This document shows positions 14,301-26,150 of a stretch of 64,000 bases of DNA, one piece after another. Location: contig NC_046358.1 in NCBI RefSeq assembly GCF_004027225.2, forward strand, positions 8,401,284-8,465,283, read 5' to 3'. A program made the translations under genes and the position numbers. Each line of letters begins with the position of its first letter. The first letter of the stretch is position 1. The DNA comes from Strigops habroptila (Eukaryota > Chordata > Aves > Psittaciformes > Psittacidae). The notes below the pieces were generated by a model. It was not told where the DNA came from and made no database searches. It worked only from the letters and a program-made list of their open reading frames with translations.

Positions 14301-17300
14301 GAACAAGCAATGTTTAAGATTTACTGTGCTTTTGAAACAAGAACTGAATAGCACCATCTGTAATTAATGAGCACCCATCTGCAAAGAGTTTAAGCAAATG
14401 CAAAATTACTGTCCTCCAATTAAAGTTCAAAGTATTTTGAGTTCTCAGTCCTTTTCTTTCATTGCAGTTTCCCAAAGTAAGTATGACATTAAGTGTCATC
14501 AAACCAACTAAAAGTTCTAGGTTTAAATGCACAAGGGATGTGCTGTCACCAATAAAAGAATCTCAGTCTAAAGCACTATTCTATGGTACATTCCACTCTT
14601 CATACTAGGATTATCAGAAGAATGCCTGAACCAGAGGAATAGAACAGAGACTATTTTGACTTCCAAAACCACAGAACAGTTTCCTGGCTTCAGAAATTGG
14701 TCCATTAAACAGGAAACAGGGTTAAGGGTCCTCAGTTTGGTCAAGTCCAAGGATTTATCAATCTACAAATGTTCTTTATTTTTCATTCCAAACTGCAAGT
14801 AGGGCTTTGGCAGCTGCTGAAACCCTCAACTTCAAGGATCTGTGTACATGCTATGCACACTGTAATAGCCTACAATATAAATATATTCTACACAAAGGGG
14901 AAATTCATGATTTAACTCACTGACTGAATTTGATTAAGTACTATAACCAGTTTCACTAAACAAAAGAAGCTAAATAGTTGCCTAGGCTATATGTCATTCA
15001 CAGGGGACTGGTCTGCACAAGACACCACTGCTTTAAAGCAAAACAGAAAACAAAAAACCCCACCACACAATAGTCTGTGAGCTTCATTTCATTTCTCCTA
15101 ACCTAGGTATCTCAATGCCAATCCAAGCATTTACCTGTACCAAGCTTGGCAAAAACTTGCATAGACTCATCAAAGCGCTTCTGGCAGAAGAGGTTGAAGG
15201 CAAAGAGATTCTTTATGTGGTGAATTTGTTGTCGCTTCTCACTATCCGAATCATCCTTCATTTCCTACACACATACAAATTAAGAAACATGAAAAACTCC
15301 TCGGCCTCGTAAATGAGAAGGAACTCTAGAAATAAAATGCATATTATCCTTTGGAGAGAGTAAGAAGAAAATCTTCCAAAGTGAACACCTCTGATGGTGA
15401 TTCTCAGATGCTATGCTTATTGTGTCACTGTGATAACCTGGAAGTTTTGAAAGCTACTTCTGATTATCTTACACACTTGCTCTACCACAGCAACTATCTC
15501 TTCACTCATTTGCCTTTTCGGAATTTTTTTCAAGTTAGCAATACAAAATGCAATTAATTCATTTTACGTAGTTCCAGGAAAGTTTCCAGAAACCAGAAAA
15601 ACTTAAAACAGTAAGAGCAATATATTTAAAATAAATCTGCTTCAGCATCTCTAAGAAATTGTTACTTTCAAGGAGTAACACGGAGGGCCATTACAAAACA
15701 ATGACCATTTGACAAAACACAACAGACAACTCCGAACAAAACTGTTTAAGAGCAGCCCAAAGTCAACCTTTGAAGTCACATTCTAAAAGAAGGTAACCTA
15801 TTGAACAGCTATGAGAGATAATCTTTCACACACAAGACAATACCTCAAAATCTAAACCACAGTAGATGAATATGGAGAAATGGCAGCACAAAACCAAAAC
15901 TTCACTCAAAAAAGACTAGAGTTTACAAGTTTGTGCAAAGTGGAGAGTAGGAAGATTAAACTCTCTGGACTAGCTACAGTCAAGCAGAAGGCAAACATCC
16001 TTCTGTGTGCTTCTGCACAAGTGCATCTGTTGCAAACCCAAAGGTTTTTGACTACTTACTGCCAACTGCAAAGCCAACTCAAATTGCTTGTCCTGCAGAA
16101 GCTGCTGGATCTGTGTAGCTATGGACACCGGAATGAGCCGCCAAACGAAGTGATTACTTGCCACATATATAATATTTGTGCTGTAAACAAGACAACAAGG
16201 TCAGTTACTAAGTTCCAGCGCTAAGAAAGAAGCAATACCCTACCTGGAAAAAACAATCCTGGTTAATACACACATGGCTACACATAATCAGATACAAGGT
16301 AACTTGAGCAGTACTGCAAAGCAGAAAGAGGAATCTATCTCCGGTGATCAGAAATTACCAAAGACACTCCACTCTGTCCTTCACTCCTCAAAGTATGGCC
16401 TCCACTCATCTGTTATAAAAAACACTGGACTGCTTCAATGCTACTGCTTAAACTAAGGGAGTTAGAAAAGCTCTTCCTTTCCAGGTTTTTCAGAGTGCTA
16501 CCAAACATCCAAACCGCCCAGCAAAAGTAATAATCAGTTACACTCAATACCCTCCAGAGGTGATGAAGCGTGGTCTCTGCAGCTCAATACTCTGTACCAA
16601 CAGCCGAGGTTCAAAAGTGCGGATCTCCACATACCTTGGCAGAACAGCAATGATGTAGGGAGGCTGGTGTTCTATTAGTGAAAAGAATGAAAAATCTAAG
16701 TTGATTGTTCTCAAGTATTCCTCGAAATGAGCCACGACTTAAAGTAAGGCTTCTTCTTTTTTGGTTTTTTTCCCTTCTCCCTTGAAACATGTCCCTTTTT
16801 TTGCTTATCAAAAACAAAACCCAATATCCAACATTGACAGCACTTTGGTAAGACTACCACTTTTTGTTCATCTTTCAACATAAGGAATTTCTGTGACACT
16901 CAGGTGCCCAGAAGAACTACAATGCTACCTTTCATTTCAAATCTTGGCCCTTTATAAAAGACACGCAATACGCCTATCTTCTGAGGAGACAGGCATACAG
17001 ACTACAAACATGGAAGGGGAACAAACGAAAATAAACTTGAGACCTTCTATAGGTACAACTTGAAATACTTTAGAAAAATCTCACACTCCAAATCCAGCTA
17101 GTTTCCAAATACTGGGAATGTAACAATTTCGTCATATACAAAAGAGTAAAGCAGCAAAATTCTTTAATATCAAAATTCTCTGCTAATTCTCACCCATGGC
17201 TATAGGAATATCTGTCCAATTCAAGGCACATTTCTGCGTACAGACCCCTTCTTCATTAAGCACAACTGTTAGATCATCTTGGCCAACCGCAACTTTTCCA

Positions 17301-20300
17301 TCTGCTACAGGAGCTACCAATGGTTCCAGCTGCTTTCCTGTGGGAAACAGTTCTTTGATGGATCCTTTTCCATCCACCTAGGATGATAAAGAAAACAAAA
17401 AAAACTGTACTTCAAAATAACCTTTATATCAAAGCTGCATAAGACCAAAGCCAAAAACCCCCTATAGGAATTTACAACCCAGACTACTCACTAACAGGGC
17501 AAGTGCAATTTTAAAAAGTAGCAATAAAATTTTCTGCATATCACCATTTATCTGACTTCTACATCATTTGGAAATAAAGAATTAATACTTTTGTGCCTGA
17601 GATGATGTAGTCCTGTTACTATAACCATAACTGAGCACATAGATCATGCAGGTTTATAAAATGCATAGCACAGTAGCAACATCAGTTAAAAGTGTCCAAA
17701 TCATAATAAATCAACAGCTAGGCAGCAGAAAACAATACCTAAAAACATGGGGAGGAGAATGTCCCTATTTAAACAAAGCCATTCAAAGATGGGTCAAGTC
17801 AAGCAGCAGAGCCAACCCAAAGCAGACACTTGGACAGCAAGTCTCCATTGTGGTTGCTTGAGCAGCTGCACAACTCATCACTAGAATGGTGGGAATCAAC
17901 ATCTAGGAGTGCACTGCAGAAAGGCATCACTTTTGTGAGCAGTGTCAGTTTGAAGTGACTGTAAAAAATCTGTGCAGTTTTCCTGCTAAGATCAGTGTTT
18001 CCACCCATGTACATACATCTACACATGTGCAGTGCACTTCATCTCATTTTCCTACAATACCAGCAGAAGCGAATTGTAAAGGAAGAAAAGAGAATCAAAT
18101 ATAGCTGTCAAACAAAGCATAAGTGGAAGCTGTAATACCAAATTAATGACAGTAAGTTTAGAGATTTTCAAACTGAAACAACTACAATTCAGAAAGAGAA
18201 TGAAAAAATGGTTAAGCTCCACTGTTTGCCAGGTAGTATTATTGGTCTTTTTTCCCTTTTAGAGCTCTCTCCTTTCTTAATACATTAAATAAAATGCCAC
18301 TTGAGCTTGCACAGAGTGCTGCCAAACCAAAATATATCTTTTCTGATGCTGTTTTTCTGCAACAGCTTCAAACACTTCTTTCAACAGCAATAAACAGATC
18401 ACTTCCTGACAAAACATCAGTTTAAAAGGACAGTCTTAGACTGCCCTTTCCAAAACTACATACGGCAAGTGTACCAGATGCTGATTTTCATAAATGTCTG
18501 TTAGCTAAAACCGTGAGCACAAGAGCAGCCCCCATAGCTTCTACTGCTCTCCAAATCTTCTTAATCACTATATTCCAAACCCCAGTCTTACCCGTATCAG
18601 GTAATAGTCCCTCTTAAAGCCTACACAGATGGAGTTCTCACACCAGGCCATAGACTTGGGTACATCAGGTACACTGAAGTCCCCCTGAGGAAAACAGAGA
18701 AAACTGGTTAAAATGGCTTGTTACAAGAGAAAAGCAAAAGTCAAATCTGGCAACAGAGACTGTAACGGGCCGCACTGTTGCTGGCAGTGTATTCCCCACC
18801 ACACACGCCTGATTTCTGCTGCTCAAGGAATAGCAATATTCAACTAAAAGGCTAGATTTATGCACAGTAAAGAAGCATGCTCTGATTTAGCTGGTAACTT
18901 CCTGGAAAAGCAGCATAGATGAAAAATTCTCTACCCATTTCCATTGGTTATTTTTATCACTCTGGTATTCAGAAGTTCAGTTCCCTGTGCTTGTTGTCAA
19001 TAATCACCTTCTGACTTGATAACGTACCTATAAAACCTTGAGTAGAAGTGGACCCAGTTCGACTGTGTCACTGTCAGGTATACATTTATAGAGACTGCAC
19101 ACTAATACATTTCACTGACCTACAAGTGCACTACAACTAGAACGTTAAAATATAGAACACAGCCTTTGATTTAATTTATGAAACTATATTAATGCTGTTA
19201 ATTGTGATTTCATCCATGTATTTTCATTTTTATTTGCTGCTTCACTATTAAATCACTGCAGAACCACCTGGAGTCAATGCTCTGAAAGTCAGCAGTGCAT
19301 CTGAGTAAAAAGGACTGCATAGCAAGCAGTAAAGAGCAACTCCACTCCCAGTTGAGGTGTGTTATGACTATAGAAACAACACAACTCACCTGTAGTTCAT
19401 GGAACTCTCTGTCCTTCCAAAAATAAAGTTGTAGCTTCTTCCGCACTGCCACACACATTCTCAGCACCTCTTCCCCTGTATCCGACTGCTGTGAAAATAG
19501 ACAGCACAACTCACAATCACTCATAAACTAAGAGGCAAATAAGATAATAAAAGGCCAAAAGAGTCCTCAGCCTGAAGCAAAGCTGTCAGCTGAAGAGCAG
19601 CTTTGTTCATCCATGTCAGAAGGGCATCCCCTAAACAGTAAGAAGGGGGATGGGATACTTAAAAATGAACTTTGACAGGGATTGTGACACCAAAGTAACA
19701 AAAAACAAAAAAGTACCAAAGACATACACACGCAAACCAGAAGAAAAGTAAAGAGCTATCAGCCCAGCCCTGAAGACTATGATAAATAGCTTGAACTCTA
19801 TGTAGTATAGGAGATGGGAGGAAAATGGAAGAATGCAAAGAATGTGTTATACTGACAAATAAAAATATTAATAGCTGTTTAACATTCCAGCCTATTGGAA
19901 AAGTTTCCTGACAAGAAATATTGGCAAAGCTAAGTGCCTGTCCACACAAAAAACAAGCCACTTTGAAAGCACCTTTAAATCTGGTCATTACAAAGACATC
20001 ACTAGTTTCAACACTTAGAAAACCCTAAGTATTTATTAGAAAATACTTAAAACTAAGCTCCCATGGGACAAAGAGATAAAAAGTGATGAAGAGCACTAAG
20101 GCACCTCTTCTGATTATGACATGAATAGGCTGAGAAACTCACTTGGACAGAAATGAGTTACTTAATAAACCACAGCATACGAACTGAGAATTGCTATACC
20201 TTATGGAACCATTCTACGGCCTGAATCTAACACAACTGCCCTGGGACTCCTTGGGCCAATACAGTTTAACAGAAGAGCAAACGTTAACAAAAACATTGTT

Positions 20301-23300
20301 TGGAGATGCCTGGCCAAGGGAACCAATATGAGTTAGTACACTGGTGGTTTCAGGGAAGGGAATGGCTTTTGTATTGAAGAGGATCTTCCAAAAAATCAGA
20401 CAGTCAAATTTACTACAGGATAAAAATATCTCTATTTTTTGTATCTGGAGGTTAAATGCTACAATCACAAAAGGCAAAGGAAGATACCTTATGAAGCACA
20501 AGAAGAAAATTAAGATAACTACATTAAAAATTGTTGCCTTAAGCAAAGCTTCAGCATCCAGTAGGTAATTTTAAATAATGCCAGTACCCAACCAACTTGC
20601 ATGTAACACAGAATTAACAAACATAATCTATAAAGCAACATAAAAAAGTTATCCTCATTAGAAACAGTAAGGATGTGTGCTGTTGTGTTCCTCCCCTTAC
20701 CTGAAGATCACAAGTGAAGAGAGATGCACCTTTTGCCTTGGAAACCGTGGTGATTTGTTGAAATGTCAACAGGTCATGGACATAAATGTTATTTTCTGGT
20801 TTAAACAAAAATCCTATTATTATTATTCAATATTTGATACATGTAGAGCTCACTGCTAATTCAAATAAGTTACCACATTTTATGTTTCCATAAAAAGAAG
20901 AACTTGTGAAACTAAGAGCTGCAAGAAAGGAAAAGGAATGTTTTCCCAAAAGCTGAAGAGTGCTAAAGTACATTCAAATACAAGACAATAAATGCAGAAA
21001 AGATGACTAACGCCAGCTTTGGTAAAATAACATGAAGGAACTGAGAACAAGTGCTAACCAAGCAGAGGAAGTGGGAGTGGAAAGGACAGCAAGCAGGCCA
21101 GAGTAGCGCAAGTTCATGATGGAAGATTGTATGAACAAAGACCATTTTGAACTGGCTCCTGAAATTAGTGGAAAGTGCACGGTTGCAAATGGAAGCTACT
21201 GTGGTCAAGCTTTTGTACGCACGAGGACGCAGGCAGCAGAAATCTACACATGTTGGAGGCGGAAGAGCCGGGACTTGGGAGATCACAAAGAAGGGAGTAG
21301 CAACATAAGCAAAAAAAGACATAGGAAGATCATAAGGTTAAACAAATACAGCCAGAGACAAGCAAACCAAGATCTTCCACAAGATGGTAAAAGATCACCA
21401 TCTGCATATAAACAGAATTTGGTGTAATGCATCAACAGTAAGTTTCATACATCAAACAAGTCTGGGCATACGTTTTAGCCGCTAGCATACAGTGCATAAA
21501 CATACACATGCACATATGTATATATACACGTATACACACATGCCAGTATAGACAAATTATATATATATATGTACACATTGCAGTGCACATATGTATTTTT
21601 TCATTTTTAATCACAAAACTTAGTGTTCACACTTTGTTATCCAAGCTGGCTTATGACGAGGAAGCTGTTTCTCAACCTACGCTGCATAATGCTCCTCTGC
21701 AAGGTGAAAAAGCCTAAATCCTACACAATGACTTTTCAACAACTAGACTACTATGCAGGTGTGTGGAAAGGGTGCCACATTCAGCCAATGAACTGCATCA
21801 AGAAGAGTTCATTAAATATTCAAATGTTTTCTTCACTTACCTAATAGACTGACCAGAATTTTAAACTGAGAAACAACATGAATCTGAAATAAAGAATGCT
21901 ATTAGTGACTCCATGCATAAACAAAACTTCTGAACAAAGCTCGATTATAGATAGCGTAAGAAAATGCATCTTAGATACTCTCAAAAACAATGACAGCAGC
22001 AAGACAGCTATCTATGCACAACCTTCCTCCAGCTATTGCAACCTCTTTTCACTTACACTCAGTTTTTACAAGCTAGCACTTAGAGCTTGCAACTTAAGCT
22101 GGTAAAAAAATGCTATAAGTGGTATGTTACTAGTAGAGAAGTACTCCTAAAGGACATGCAGAGTATTGCTGAAAGAGGCTGCATAACCTTTGTGATGCTT
22201 TCCTGAGTATCAATATAATCAATGAGTGAAAGTTCTCAAAAAGAAAAAAATAGTAGTAAGATTGGCAGTAGATAATCAGTTACTTCAGTTCTAAATATCA
22301 GATAACAGGAATTACATTCACATTGCTATAGCATTTTATTCAGAAGCCGAATTATATATCTGTTGGTGACAGTCTGTTGGTGTATTACCAACATTTTTTA
22401 AAATATTCTCAGTCAGAGCAGCTGAAGATTTACTGCAAACAGCAGCATTTCCATAAGCCAAAAATAAAACTGTAACCTCCAATTCTTTGCTTTCTGCTTT
22501 AGCAACCAAACCAAGCTTATTCCTGTTATGGGAAGAGTGGGCAAAACCACCAGGTTGTGCCACCTCAGAAGAAGCTATAGGTTCGGGGAAACTCATTGTT
22601 AAGTTTAGCAGAGATTCCAGAAGTACATTTTATATTTCACTTCTTGGCTGAAAACACTGGAAAATGGTCCCTGCATCAAGAAGATGGTATTTCCTACCTG
22701 CTGAATCTTTTTTGAGAAGTTCTTGTTGGATTTCTCTAGCGTCACTTCAAACCTATTGCAACCTATCAGAAAGATTTGAAAGAGTATGTAACTGAAATTG
22801 CCCTTCAATTTATGACTATACCTTACACTAAAGAAATTACAAAGAATTATGAAAGCAAACTTGGCCACTTAACCCTAGAAGAATGACTCTTCTAAAATAT
22901 TTGCTATCTTCTACATAGTCAAGTGAAAACTTAAGTTACACTTCTTGTACCCATCCAAGGACCTCATTAAGAGTTACATTTTTGCCCAGCTGGAATTTCA
23001 GATTACAAGAATTACATTTAAGCATTTTGAAACCCAGAAATACAAAGATACCCATAAAGACTTTATCCACACCAATCAAATATCAACAATTTAAATTGCT
23101 AGGGAGCACATCACTGCAAAGTAAACAAGGAATAAACACTACCACAAGGGTTTAAAAGGAGTTTTAGGGATAAAGACTTACAGACACTTTCTGATGACAT
23201 AACCTCTCCTGGCATTGATGCAAAAAAGGGGGAGAAATTTACCATGTGAGATAAGACACTACAACTCAAGACTAGCATGTTCTGATTGGAATAGACGGCC

Positions 23301-25830
23301 TACATGTTTCAGAAAAAGCAAGCTGAATTCAGTGTCTAGAATCCAAGCAGCTACAAACATCTTTCCAAGAGCTGACGAACTTGGAAGCAGATGTTTGGGT
23401 TTTTCTCTCCTGTCCCACACTACATGACATTACAGTGTTAAGGGACATCAGTTTCTACATAACAGCAGATAATGCAAAATACAGATGTGTTTCGTGAAAA
23501 TCGATTTTAACTAGACCAAAAATAGAACAGTTCTATTTGTGGCATCTCTAGAATAGACTGAACACTTATGACTGTCAAAGATACAGGGAGAAGAGTAAAT
23601 ACATGACAGAACCAGTTAGGAGGGATCCCTCTTCCCCATGCCTTGATGCTCATGGGCCCACTAAAGTAAAGCTGCTCTTTCACTAATCCAGCCCTTCATT
23701 AACAGAAAGCAAACATCAAACATCTGGCAGCTAGCACATTGCACCGCTTTTGCCCATGTTTCTGCGCTGTATTCACAAAAATTACACTGACTTGCTATAA
23801 ATTCAAACATATGGAGACTTGATATAAAACATACTTTAAAACAGAAAAAAAAAAAGCTGATACTTCTTGCACATCTGATAAATGGTATGTGTACTTTCAC
23901 CAGTGATGCCACATAAATATTCATCAAACTCCGTGTAGGAAAAAATCAGCAAATAAACATACTTGCATTAACATCGCTACAACCTCTTAAAGTGCAGGAA
24001 ATAAAAATAATAATCAACTTTTTGTACCATTCTTAAAATCAACTTACCTATGTCTTTCTTGATCCTGTAAAGCAGAAGATGCCCTTGTTTGGTACCTACA
24101 AGGAGCCATTCCTCTACAAAGACGAGGGAGAAAAGAGTCTAATTAGTTTCCACAAAGACTGTCCTTCCCAGCCAAATTACATTCACCAGAACACTTGGAA
24201 ACTCATTTCAAATACCAAAGAGGACTTCCTGTGGTGACTACAAGCATGTTTCCTTCATCATCTCTCTGGTGGAAGTAGCTTTCATTCTCAGGAGAGGATG
24301 GCCAAAGATCAAGGAATAAAACAGAGAGTACAGCCTAGACATGACATCCTGCTTGTTGATATAAAGGTAAAGCAGCAAACCACTGCATCGTTTGGGAAAT
24401 CATAAGAGGCAACAAACACATGATGTATTCAGACACTATCATCTCCCAGACAGGAACAATGTTGTATAATGGGAAAAACTGTCAGGAAAAAAATCAAGGA
24501 GTTTTATGGGAGTTTGTTTGGGTTTGGGGTTTTTTTCCAATGGTCAAGTTTTTCAAAGAGCTCTCTGAAACTGTCAGCTATGCCTGCAAGGGCAGTGGCA
24601 CTTATGTTTAAGCAGCATTTGAATTGCGTAGACAACCAACAGTCATTCAAAATTTACAAGAGAGAACCTTTTTATATACAAACTCTGCAGCAGTTTCAGG
24701 CTCTTCCTATTTACAGCATTTATAGCATAGAAAATGCATAGAATCCTTACTGGGTCATGAAATAGGACTGAAATTCTTATTCCTTGCTGAAGATCACATA
24801 GGAAATAAGCATACACAAATATTCCTTTTTACACCTCGTATTCCCTCATTACCAAAGATACTTGTATTTTAATAAAGCCTCGTCTCCTGCAAGACCTTTC
24901 TTCCATTATTTGGTAGAAAAGTTGTAGAGACAGAATTACACCTCTTTTTACACAACCATGCTGCCACAGACCTGGGATTTAGGCTTTTTCCTACTTTGGC
25001 AACATAAATGCTTTCAAAAAGATAAAAGCCTCAACACAGGAATAACTATCTTCATACCTTCTCTACTATATAATTATAGTACAAACAACTCATGTTTAAA
25101 CATGGCACTACTGTTCAGGTTAAAGTGGTGTTCTCAAGACAAAAAGTTCCCAATTTCCAGTGTCTGAAGGTTTATTTAATTATCAATTTTCTGCTACGGT
25201 AGTACATCTGATGGGAACTGCTCAAGCAGTCTGAAAAGCCTGATCGAGCTTTATCATTATCACAGCCACAACTGACCTGACCAAAATCCTGACTGTCAAG
25301 TATGCCCAAAAACATCACACACGTTTATATACCACTAAGACACTCAGATTCTAAACCTAAGACCTGAACACGCCACTGGCTTTCCAAGATAAATCTTAGC
25401 CAAAAAATATTAGCCAAACAAGATAAATCTTAGCCAAATATAGCCAAAACATAGAACGCTTTTTAGCGAGAAAGGCGCCGACCCACGGTCACAGCGCTGG
25501 AAATCACGGAGCTCCCCCACTGCCGGGCTGCCGCCGGGCGGGCAAGACCCCGCCAGCGGAGCTCGGCCCGGCACCCGCTGCTGCAGGCACCGGAGCCACC
25601 GCAGCGAGCCCAAGCAGGGGGAGACGCTCCGGCGCTACCCGCAGTGCCACCACCAGCCGCCCCACAGCCGCGCCGGGGTGCAGCCGGCCGGGGTCCCACG
25701 AACGGTTCACAGGGCGTCCCGGCCGCCCGGGGTCGGAGAGAGAGGCCCCCAGCTCACCCCAGGCCGCCAGGCAGTCGATCTGCAGCGGCAGCTTCTCCAG
25801 GATCGGCACATGCTCGAAGGCGTCGTGCAT
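2879..25830 (-). CDS. VPS39: VPS39, HOPS complex subunit (complete, 25 coding exons)
   Basis: VPS39 is a subunit of the HOPS tethering complex. With RAB7 it brings late endosomes, autophagosomes and lysosomes together for fusion; it also acts at mitochondria-vacuole/lysosome contacts and was described as a TGF-beta signalling adaptor (family knowledge). The 25 exons all have matching AC/CT borders on the + strand and join without a frameshift into 2628 nt, 875 residues plus stop. The start ATG (25828-25830) opens with [17 protein letters not shown], nearly identical to human as I recall it. Order of parts: CNH beta-propeller about 15-285, alpha-solenoid with clathrin-type repeat about 450-760, C-terminal zinc-binding module about 820-875. 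Introns are small, the longest being 2.4 kb. Transcription starts in a CpG island. The downstream neighbour on the same strand is unknown; upstream lies TMEM87A, also minus. Identity rests on recalled similarity across the whole length and on exon phases that all fit. Confidence 0.97.
4505..4518. repeat. CA microsatellite next to a C run
   Basis: Seven CA units followed by a C homopolymer, in the VPS39 intron between exons 23 and 24. Confidence 0.9.
6475..6898 (+). mobile_element. CR1 LINE, 5'-truncated, 3' end intact
   Basis: Begins with the CR1 motif CTCGAGCACCTCCCGTATGA, continues through the conserved CTGTTCAGTCTGGAGAAGG block and the tail coding remnant, and ends in the terminal repeat ATTCTATGATTCTATGA at 6873-6890. 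It sits in the VPS39 intron between exons 19 and 20 (6309-7207), antisense to the gene. The frame is broken relative to a functional ORF2, so this is a dead copy. Confidence 0.95.
8178..15264 (-). CDS. VPS39: VPS39 exons 11-17: helical solenoid
   Basis: Coding exons in transcript order: 15135-15264, 13869-14011, 12886-13029, 12031-12172, 11666-11752, 9184-9257, 8178-8276 (residues 321-593). They carry [20 protein letters not shown], the [20 protein letters not shown] stretch, the basic-serine linker [20 protein letters not shown], the Vps39 domain 1 helices around [19 protein letters not shown], and [17 protein letters not shown] at the start of the clathrin-type repeat. All seven exons have consensus splice borders and phases that link exactly (for example GGTACAG|AT giving G-T-D). 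Introns here hold a 3'-truncated CR1 (12318-12446), another CR1 (8776-9080) and a 27-A run (8315-8341). Confidence 0.96.
8315..8341 (+). repeat. 27-bp A homopolymer
   Basis: Uninterrupted A run 38 bp beyond the exon 17 acceptor of VPS39. On the transcript strand it is a T run upstream of the exon, so it may extend the polypyrimidine tract. Its length probably varies between individuals and is prone to sequencing error. Confidence 0.9.
8776..9080 (+). mobile_element. CR1 LINE 3' fragment
   Basis: A 0.3-kb 5'-truncated CR1 in the VPS39 intron between exons 16 and 17, antisense to the gene. It holds the remnant of the ORF2 C terminus (for example [20 protein letters not shown], open in frame) and the GGAACTAGATGATCTTAAGG block, ending in one and a half copies of the ATTCTATGATTC repeat. 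Part of the open frame 8775-8993 is this remnant and not a bird gene. Confidence 0.95.
9258..11665 (-). other. VPS39: VPS39 intron 15, longest in the gene
   Basis: About 2.4 kb of AT-rich intron without a recognised gene. It includes an AT-rich patch at 9808-9891 with an 18-bp sequence repeated twice (9834-9851 and 9874-9891) around a TAA/ATA trinucleotide run. No CR1 is seen inside it. Confidence 0.75.
12318..12446 (+). mobile_element. CR1 LINE, short 3' fragment
   Basis: Only the last 130 bp of a CR1 survive, from GGCTGGACAGGGCCTTGAGC to the terminal ATTCTATGATTCTATGAT repeat. It lies in the VPS39 intron between exons 13 and 14, antisense to the gene, 146 bp beyond the exon 14 acceptor. 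Strong 5' truncation is normal for CR1. Confidence 0.93.
16060..25830 (-). CDS. VPS39: VPS39 exons 1-10: CNH (citron homology) propeller
   Basis: Coding exons in transcript order: 25758-25830, 24048-24113, 22698-22762, 21841-21883, 20701-20795, 19390-19488, 18592-18684, 17194-17377, 16551-16671, 16060-16180. They encode residues 1-320. Markers seen: [20 protein letters not shown] (exon 2), [19 protein letters not shown] (exon 3), [17 protein letters not shown] (exon 6), the [18 protein letters not shown] strand (exon 8) and [20 protein letters not shown] (exon 9). These are the repeated beta-blades of the CNH domain, which in Vps39/Vam6 carries the Rab7/Ypt7 contact. The exon 9 donor (GG|GTATTG) is weaker than its neighbours but its phase is required for the [12 protein letters not shown] junction. 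Skipping nothing between exons 2 and 3 gives DIGCNRF, the short isoform. Confidence 0.96.
21494..21598. repeat. Alternating purine-pyrimidine (CA/TA) tract
   Basis: A diffuse stretch of CACA, CATA, TATATA and CGTA steps, including a perfect TA run at 21557-21571, in VPS39 intron 4. The small open frames on both strands here are artefacts of this composition. Confidence 0.8.
23182..23208 (-). CDS. VPS39: VPS39 candidate alternative 27-nt microexon
   Basis: Between exons 2 and 3 the minus strand has a pyrimidine-rich tract ending in AG, then 27 nt, then a strong donor GTAAGTC. It enters in phase 1 and leaves in phase 1, so inclusion adds nine residues without a frameshift: [16 protein letters not shown] instead of DIG-CNRF. 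The sequence aligns with the segment PADVASPESGS that distinguishes the 886- from the 875-residue human isoform (recalled). Including it gives 884 residues. The human exon would be 33 nt. In this bird the codons just upstream of the AG still read as M-P-G, matching the human V-P-A, so the acceptor seems to have moved six bases into the ancestral exon. Usage is not shown by the sequence. Confidence 0.72.
24114..25757 (-). other. VPS39: VPS39 intron 1
   Basis: The 1.6-kb first intron holds no recognised gene or transposon. Notable local structure: a G/T-rich stretch near 24508-24540, and a 20-bp perfect direct repeat (25385-25404 and 25419-25438, unit spacing 34 bp) just before the CpG island begins. 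Confidence 0.8.
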
Positions 25831-26150
25831 GACGGCGGCTCCTCCGGGCCCGGCTACCACAGCGCCCGCTGACCGCAGCGGCGGCAGCACAGGGGCTGCG
25901 GCTCCGCGGGGTGACTGCCCCGCCGGAAGCACCGCCGCCACCGCCCCGCAGCTCCCCGCCCCTTCCGGCAGCCGCTTCCGCGCCCAGGCCGCACCCCCCG
26001 CGCTGGAGCCGGCTCCGCCTCGTCCCCTCAGCGCGCCGGGGCGGGCGGAGCCCGGCGGCCGCCGGCACCGTGGGGGGCCTGTCACAGCCCGGGCGGCTCC
26101 TCCCCGCACCGCGCAGTGCCTCTGTCGGCAACTAGCGCAACACACGCTGT
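25490..26150 (-). promoter_or_regulatory. VPS39: VPS39 CpG-island promoter and 5'UTR
   Basis: This stretch is very GC- and CpG-rich against an AT-rich background and surrounds the VPS39 start codon. It has ETS-type CCGGAAG/CTTCCG sites at 25923-25930, 25962-25968 and 25975-25980, and a GC box (GGGGCGGG) at 26038-26045. I see no TATA box. The ATG at 25828-25830 has G at -3. The frame is open upstream to about 26145 without a stop, but conservation begins at MHDAFE, so I take that as the start. The exact start site of transcription cannot be read from sequence. Confidence 0.7.

Noticed and set aside
21116-21427. Plus-strand open frame of 103 codons in VPS39 intron 5/4 region
   Set aside because: No recognisable domain, no promoter or splice context, and a composition (lysine/arginine, serine) explained by purine-rich intron sequence.
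4200-25757. Search for a counterpart of the microRNA gene MIR627 known from human VPS39
   Set aside because: I saw no matching seed with a hairpin in the VPS39 introns. By eye I cannot exclude a diverged one.
25504-26145. Long GC-rich open frames in the VPS39 CpG island on both strands
   Set aside because: CpG islands are poor in stop codons. Only the 73 nt from 25830 to 25758 are conserved VPS39 coding sequence; the rest is read-through of intron and 5' flank.
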